The translations under genes and the position numbers were made by a program. Of a stretch of 64,000 bases of DNA, positions 57,701 through 64,000 are shown piece after piece. Below the pieces are notes generated by a model, which worked only from the letters and a program-made list of their open reading frames with translations, did not search any database and had not been told where the DNA came from. The stretch's first letter is position 1, and every line of letters begins with the position of its first letter. This stretch comes from Amyelois transitella (lineage: Eukaryota; Arthropoda; Insecta; Lepidoptera; Pyralidae), in the NCBI RefSeq assembly GCF_032362555.1, contig NC_083506.1, forward strand, positions 11,331,501-11,395,500, given 5' to 3'.

Positions 57701-60700
57701 GAACAAACGACACAACACACCTACTTACCGCTGGTGACTGTCGGCTTGGCTCGTGTCGTCACGCTCTGTGCAATCTCTCGCGTTTCATTCTTCAGACTGT
57801 CATCCACAAACTTTATAACTCGATGCGGGTCTAATTCTGCTACGTACACCTGCCAATTATGAAGAATTTATTAAAATACTACACATGCACTTTACATTAT
57901 ATTTAAAAATCTCGGGCAAATGAATGATTTTATTCGGCTAGTCTACTATCTTTAGCGATAAAATAATATTATTAATTCCCGCGCAATTCCTTTATTTTTT
58001 ATTTTTTTTTTACAGATTGAATGTTTCTTTTACAAATTGCTAGTTATGAAATCTATTACCAGACTTTAAAGAATTGAAATGGTACAATGTCAGTCCGTTA
58101 TTCCGTTTTCAAAATTGCGAATCATATAAAAATGTAGGTATACTTTTAACAGATAGCATAGGCTGTTTTAGGTTAGATTTATTATACCTATGTTCCATTA
58201 TATATTTTTGTTAGATATAAGTATTATAGCTTGTTATTATACCTATGTTCCCAAACAGATACTCACGGTAGACCCATCGTTGGAGACGACGATATCATGT
58301 GGATTCCGGAACCCACCGGTGGGTGCGAAAGTAGAGATAAGCCTCCCCGATGTGAAGTCGATGCCGAACCCACGCACCGCCGCCCCGCCGTACGGACCGT
58401 TCACTATGTATAGACGACCGCCTGACCGAGAAATACAAGGATAATAAATAAATGAAGATGACGATACATACAAACATACATAACATCACGCCTCTTTCCC
58501 GTAGGGGTAGGCAGAGACTACCTCTTTCCACTTGCCACGATCTCTGCATACTTCCTTCGCTTCATCCACGTTCATAACTCTCTTCATGCAAGCTCGGCGG
58601 TTTCGGGTACTTTTGACCTTTACCTTTGAAGATGACGATTAATGACAATAAAGCGAAATCAGAACAGCCAACCCCTCAGTTTTAACTGTAGATATAAAAA
58701 TTATTATTTTTTTCTTTGTTATAATATGTTTTGCAATAACACTCGTTCTGTGAAGAATTTGGTAGAAAAGATGTTGATGATGTCACACACGTTGAAAGCC
58801 AGTTTGCAAGCATGATGAAGACGACAGACCATCTTGTGGATAATTCAAGAGTTGGTTTTCTAAAGTTACTTTTGTCGATACGTTAGCTACCTCAAAACCC
58901 TTCCACTCCATGTCTGATCTACTCTTCCCACTGCTACTTCAGCAAGCAAATTCCACTGGAACAAGACGGCAACTATCTTTCTTCTGCAGCAGCAATAAAA
59001 ACTCACCATGCACAGGAGCGTAGGCCACGCTGAAGAGCCTGGTGCCCAGCAGCCAGGAGCTGAAGCCGGTGACGTTAGCTACCTCAAAACCCTTCCGACT
59101 CCCTGGCTGATCTACTCTTCCCACTGCTACTTCAGCATGCTAATTCCACTGGAACAAGATGTTAATTTCCTTTCTTCTGCAGCAGCAGCAATAAAAACTG
59201 ACCATGCACAGGAGCGTAGGCCACGCTGAAGAGCCTGGTGCCCAGCAGCCAGGAGCTGAAGCCGGTGACGTTAGCTACCTCAAAACCCTTCCGACTCCGT
59301 GACTGACCTACTCTTCCCACTGCTACTTCAGCATGCTAATTCCACTGGAACAAGACGTTAATTTCCTTTCTTCTGCAGCAGCAGCAGCAACTCACCATGT
59401 ACAGGAGCGTAGGCCACGCTGAAGACCCTGGTGCCCAGCAGCCAGGAGCTGAAGCCGGTGACGTAGGTGCCGTTGTCGTGGCGGAAGCAGGCCACGCGGC
59501 CGCGCTCGCGGTCCGCCGCGCACACCAGCCCGCGGTCTTCAGCCAGGGTCAGCGCGTGGGGAACGTTGAACACGAACGGGTCGCTGCCGGACCCTGGGTA
59601 CGGGTTAGTAATGTCTAATTGAGGACCGTGTGCTGCCGACAGGGTGGAATAGCGCCACCTTATCCCTGGGATTTGACGGGTAGTAATGTCTCTACAAGAC
59701 ATTACTACCCGTCAAATCCCAGGTGTGGTGGACCGTGTAGTTCCCGCCACCAATACAAAAAAAGAATAGGACCGAGTGGTCCTATTCTTTTTTTGTATTG
59801 GTGGCGGGAAGATGGAGTCCATCTCTTTCCCATGGATGTCGTAAAAGGCGAGTAAGGGGTAGGCTTACAAACTTGGGATTCCTTTTCAGGCGATGGGCTT
59901 GCAACCTGTCACTAGTTGAATCTCAATTCTATCATAAAGCCAAACAGCTGAACGTGGCCTGTCAGTCTCTTCAGGACTGTTGGCCCTGTCTACCCCGCAA
60001 GGGATATAGACGTGACTATATGTACCTATGTATCTACAATTAGATATGGAATTGTGTAAACAATTCCAAACAAAGGGCAGGTTCCATTTCCATGTTTTCC
60101 CTCATCATGAAGTAGTAATATTGTTTTTTCTGTTTCAATTGTTTCTGACATAGTCATGAGAGAGTAAATAATCTCTGTATGTAATCTGCTGCAAATATAT
60201 ATATATATATGTATGTTTAGTGTAGTATATAGGTATATATTATGTATAGGATTTTAGTATAAATCGTATAGTAAGTATGTTTATTATACATTATTATTAT
60301 CACCCACAAAAAGGTTCTCCGCTCAACTCAATGGTAGACTGTTAGATAATGCTATTAGCATTAAGTCCGTAGGTACTTTACAAATTGTAATTGTTACAAA
60401 TAATATTGTTATTAATACACGGCCACTTCGACTCTGAAGAGAACTCTGCTATTATAAGTCTTGCTCAATTGACCAACTAAAATCTTTTTAATAACTAAAC
60501 AACGAAATAATATATAAAAACATACGTTTCCCCCACTGCAGTATGATCTTCCCAGCGGGCGAGAACTTTATGATCCGGTGGTTACAGTAGCCGTCAGCCA
60601 CGAAGAAGTCGCCGTTCGACAGCACGGCCACGGCGCTAGGTTTGCAGAAACGACCGTCACTGTTGCCCGGGATGAACCTGGGTGGAAAAAAAAGAAATTA

Positions 60701-63680
60701 ATTAAAAAGTCTACTATAACAAATTGACAAGTTATTGAAGTAGGATCGTAAATATTTCAATTAATCTATACTATCTATACTATATACTATTAATATTATA
60801 AACTGTAGGTAAAGTTTGTTTGTTTGAACGCGCTAATCTCAGGAACTACTGGTTCGAATTGAAAAATTCTTTTTGCGTTGAATAGACCATTTATCGAGGA
60901 AGGCTTTAGGCTATCTATACTAATATTATAAAGCTGAAGAGTTTGTTTGTTTGAACGCGCTAATCTCAGGAACTACTGGTTCGAATTGAAAAATTATTTT
61001 TGTGTTGAATCGTACAAAAACCTATCGCTGTTTCGCCCTTTATTACGACGTTAAACGGGACAGAAATAGTTGATAAAGATGGCGTCGCGTGTGCGATAAA
61101 TCTGAATAAAAATAGGAAATTATCAAAAAAAATACTCCTACAAGTCACTTGAGGATCTCTACTCGCTCAGGTCGATATATGTATTTGTAAGAGAAAAGCT
61201 TAAAACAATTAGTGCATCGATATACAAATAAAAAACTTTGCCAAATCTCTTCATGCCATGTGACGCTATGATAAAATTTTAAAGTTTTCTATAAAGACCA
61301 GTCTGTGGTCTTAGCATAACCAGTTCTCATTCTACGCAATTTGTATGCATCAAAATTATGTAAGTATTTTGTGTCTTTAATAACAATTATTTATAAGGTC
61401 ACGGGATGTATCTGTATATAATTTGGTTTCGAAATTGAAGGATGCCAATGGAAATTGAACCTCTGAAAGTTGATAAAGTAGCTCTAATGGATCATGGCAA
61501 GTGGCGAGATTCTCTGCCTACCCGACGCGGGCAAGAAGCATGGTTTTACGCATTCTTCTTCTACGGTAGGTAAGTACATCTTTCGATGTGTCGTGTGGTT
61601 CCTGGCACTACACAATAGGACCACTGCCTCTCATTCCCATGGACGTCGCTAAAGGCGATTAAGGGATATGATAGTAAACTGGGAATTCTTCTATTTGAAT
61701 CTCAATTCCATCATTTAGCAATACAGCTGAACCTTTTAGTTTTTGCGAGACTGTTGGCTCTGTCTACCCGTAAGGGATAAAGATGTGATTATATATGAAT
61801 GTATATACTTGCCACGATACCTCATACTTTTGCATTACTTCACATTAATCATCTTAGGTGCAATAGTTAATAAACATATAAAAACGTTTTGTTCACATGA
61901 CAAAATGCAGTTGTGTGTGAGTGCAGATCTTACATGGCGAACGGACTCGCGGCAAAATACAGTATACTACCTATATTTAAATACCTATTATAATACCTAT
62001 ATTTAAATACCTAGTATAATACCTATATTTAAATACCTATTATAATACCTATATTTAAATACCTAGTATAATACCTATATTTAAATACTCACTTCTCCCC
62101 AAGCGTAAGCGCGGGCGCCTGTCTCTGGGTGGGAGTAAACTTGAACACCTGATGCAGAGCTACATCTGTCACCCAGACGTTGCCGCTGTGGTCCACCGTG
62201 ATACCGTGGGGCATGAAGAACCTGAGGGTTGTACGGCAGAGAAGTTGTAGTATAAATAATTAAAAATATACCAGACAAATTTTTCTAGACATGTCTAGTA
62301 ATGTAGCATGCAAAATGCAAAAAAATTACCAATAAAGAACATTTTTGAAGACATATGTTAATGAGTTGCCATTTTTAATAAATTATTCATGGTTTTTGGG
62401 GCAAAACTACTAGAATGGCCTTAACATTTAACTAGATCTTTATACTAATCTGTTTGGTTTCCTTCCACCCAAAGGTTGACTGGAAGAGATTGCATTAGCG
62501 ATAAGTCCGTCTTTGTACCATCTCTGTCTGTTTTGTGCTGTTTTACTCTTATGGTGCAATAAAGAGTTTTATCTATCTATCTATTTAATTAGGTATATTT
62601 TACCTATGGGCAATTACATCCATACATTTTACAAACATTCTACCAGAGAGTCCTTCTTCCTACTTGCTTTTAGTCCCGGTTGCATCCTCACCACTTTGGA
62701 AAGCAGCCCAGGGTATGCCTTTGACTGACCATGGACCCTGGATTGGGTGAGGCAGGTTTTTACATACTCCCATCTGACCTCGCACCCTTTGCAGGTAAAT
62801 CTAACCCGTATTGGATAATATGGTTACACATCCATTTGCGTGAATGTGCAAGTTTCCTCAAGATCTGTTCCCTCACCGTTCATTCTAATCATTAGTAATG
62901 TAAATAATATTTGTTATTGAAATATTTTCTTCCTACATAAGGAAAACAGTAAATCTTAATATCGCTTTTCAGTGGAAATTCCAATACATTTTTAATCATA
63001 CAGTAGGTACATACATACTTACTTAGTAGGTAATTAAAATATTGTGTACTCACAGATTTTCTCCCCACTTGTCAACAAGTTCTCCCGTGTCATTGAACAC
63101 CAATATAGTGGGGTCCGGTATAGGGGGCTCCCCAATGTTCTGGTACACTTCCCGACTAGTGAATGAATTTACATCCCAGATATTTCCCGCTCTGTGGAAC
63201 ACGAGTACGCGGCCTGCATTGTCAATTGCTACCCCTGACACTTGTCCAAACTTAATGGAAGGATCTGGCCAATCGCTGACCATCTGAGGAACTAAAATTA
63301 TTATATTTTTTAATTTGATCTATCCTCCACTTGGAATACTACAGAATTCACTTGGAATATTACAATTATTTTATGTTTATGTAAATTAATAATTTTAAGT
63401 TCCTACTTAATATATTTTTAAGACATACTAACCATGGTCTAGTCTTTGCAAAGCGGCATTTATCTTCTCCACAGATTGTACTTGCTGTCCATCGTAGTAA
63501 TTATTAAAGTTAAATCCCTCCTCGAACTAATGAAATAAATTACGTGAATTACATAGTCGTTAAAAAATAAATTTCATTTTAATAATGATACGAAATATCA
63601 CTCACCCTTATGCCATGAGTTTTATCAAAACACAGTGCCACGAATACGTAGACAACAAGAATAATATCAGACAAACTCAT
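54744..63680 (-). CDS. PAL: Peptidyl-alpha-hydroxyglycine alpha-amidating lyase (PAL), membrane-anchored
   Basis: Converts peptidyl-alpha-hydroxyglycine to the amidated peptide plus glyoxylate, the second step of neuropeptide amidation in the secretory pathway. Exons 5' to 3': 63680-63606, 63526-63433, 63291-63054, 62221-62093, 60677-60526, 59593-59396, 58421-58267, 57849-57729, 57205-57077, 54901-54744; 482 residues, all phases consistent. Exon 1 encodes a signal peptide (MSLSDIILVVYVFVALCF). The NHL-propeller core has the PAL residues: FHR (substrate Arg), zinc His in MPHGI, VPHAL and NPHDI, catalytic Tyr in DGYCNHR, and ADRERG. A transmembrane segment follows (about 402-424, SWWWGAGWGVCAVGGALAAA), then a basic cytosolic tail ending HSDDSDDEPAP, similar in style to the acidic PAM tail. 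Insects carry PAL separate from PHM. Reading through the last intron gives a shorter 441-residue form. Confidence 0.93.
57042..57205 (-). CDS. PAL: PAL alternative terminal exon (retained intron, short tail)
   Basis: If the donor GCCG|GTAAAG at 57076 is not used, exon 9 reads on for 11 codons after the shared Gly, giving KEREAQPLVS and a stop (57042-57044). The transmembrane segment is unchanged; only the cytosolic tail differs from the 54744-54901 form. Confidence 0.7.
58915..59470 (-). repeat. Tandem copies of PAL exon 6 3' end with donor
   Basis: The real exon 6 end (59396-59465) is followed, in transcription direction, by two copies at about 59203-59270 and 59010-59077. Each encodes VTGFSSWLLGTRLFSVAYAP and ends at CATG|GT. 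Spacing is about 193 bp. Copy 2's donor is GTCAG, copy 3's is GTGAGT. The intervening intron (TTGCTGCTGCAGAAGAAAG-like) is repeated too. Confidence 0.9.
59665..59723. repeat. 27-bp perfect inverted repeat, 5-nt loop
   Basis: Arms 59665-59691 and 59697-59723 are exact reverse complements around CTACA. In PAL intron 5, about 70 bp upstream of exon 6. Confidence 0.92.
59741..59810. repeat. 33-bp perfect inverted repeat, 4-nt loop, at a retroposon 5' end
   Basis: Arms 59741-59773 and 59778-59810 are exact reverse complements around GAGT. They are the first ~33 bp of a family B retroposon in both orientations; the rest of the + copy runs to about 60032. Confidence 0.92.
59811..60032 (+). mobile_element. 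Family B retroposon body after fold-back
   Basis: Continues from CCATCTCTTTCCCATGG to the TATGTACCTATGTATC tail. Confidence 0.85.
60790..61020 (+). mobile_element. Two stacked Helitron-like 5' ends
   Basis: TTAATATTATAAAC...GAACGCGCTAATCTCAGG appears twice in a row (60790-60915 and 60916-61015), as if one element inserted in another. Neither has a 3' end here. In a PAL intron. Confidence 0.65.
61587..61803 (+). mobile_element. Family B retroposon copy
   Basis: Diverged, internally deleted copy in a PAL intron. Confidence 0.78.
61972..62088. repeat. 26-bp tandem repeat at a PAL splice donor
   Basis: About 4.5 units of CTATATTTAAATACCTATTATAATAC (alternate units have CTAG for CTAT). The last partial unit runs into the exon 4 donor (ATACTCAC on the + strand, 62085-62092). 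Confidence 0.9.
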
Positions 63681-64000
63681 AATTTAAAATTGCACAAAAC
63701 TTGTTGGTTGCCCGAATCTTCGATTCGTTTTAATAAAATAAAACTTGATTGGCTTGGTTTAATCAACAAGTCAATGATGCCTAATAATAATTTTATCAGT
63801 CTATCACGCACACAATGATAATAATGACGTTAATTCATTCATGACGTTTTGTTTGGTGAATTTGGTGATGACGTATGCACGTTTTAGTGATGCACCTACG
63901 TCGAACTTAAGGTACAGTTACACATGCTCATTACTAGCATGCTAAAAAACGTGCTATTAGTATGCTTAATATGAGTATGCTTATGAACTGTTTACATTTG
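63681..64000 (-). promoter_or_regulatory. Upstream region of PAL
   Basis: Presumed 5' UTR/promoter of PAL, truncated by the window edge. It contains repeated AGCATGCTA/AGTATGCTTA-like motifs (63934-63982). No TATA box could be assigned. Confidence 0.4.

Noticed and set aside
61972-62088. CRISPR-like array
   Set aside because: Head-to-tail minisatellite with no unique spacers, in a eukaryotic intron.
63054-63283. PAL exon 3 beginning at ATGGTCAGC (acceptor CCTCAG)
   Set aside because: Phase from exon 2 (ends with one base) requires the acceptor TTTTAG at 63292, giving HVPQMVSDWP in frame.

Overview
This is eukaryotic nuclear DNA, almost certainly from a moth or butterfly. The genes are split by GT-AG introns, the proteins are insect-like, and the AT-rich introns are packed with lepidopteran-type repeats: two tRNA-derived SINE families, a ~260-bp dispersed retroposon ending in (TATG)n, 5'-truncated LINE 3' ends and CTAG-ending Helitron-like elements. 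There are no bacterial features, CRISPR arrays or genuine tRNA/rRNA genes. All gene models were assembled by hand from splice sites, reading phase and family resemblance; no database search was run.

Layout: (1) 1-7932, + strand, the last eight exons of cullin-4 (Cul4), cut by the window's left edge. (2) 20267-10378, - strand, complete 11-exon mitochondrial intermediate peptidase (MIPEP, 697 aa), convergent with Cul4. (3) 21512-41918, + strand, complete 19-exon HDAC6 (1188 aa: two deacetylase domains and a ubiquitin-binding zinc finger), head-to-head with MIPEP across ~1.2 kb. (4) 45030-47518, + strand, 3-exon GPI mannosyltransferase 4 (PIGZ/SMP3, 650 aa). (5) 49628-53349, + strand, 6-exon METTL25B/RRNAD1-like methyltransferase (441 aa). 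(6) 63680-54744, - strand, complete 10-exon peptidyl-alpha-hydroxyglycine alpha-amidating lyase (PAL), secreted and membrane-anchored, with two possible cytosolic tails. The six genes serve unrelated pathways (ubiquitin ligase, mitochondrial import, deacetylation, GPI anchors, methyltransfer, neuropeptide amidation); there is no functional cluster.

The most interesting signal is in HDAC6. Two intact, equal-length (60-nt), same-phase exons lie 53 bp apart (31657-31716 and 31770-31829). Each encodes the same strand of deacetylase domain 1, including the third zinc-ligand Asp. The last codon of each exon is the position equivalent to the catalytic gatekeeper, and it changes from Glu (first copy) to Lys (second copy). 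This looks like a mutually exclusive exon pair that would retune the substrate specificity of domain 1. HDAC6, MIPEP and PAL also carry many partial local duplications of their own exons, some with working-looking splice sites, so this locus shows exon birth and decay in progress. PAL has a retained-intron versus spliced choice that swaps the cytosolic tail, and two adjacent perfect fold-back inverted repeats in one intron.
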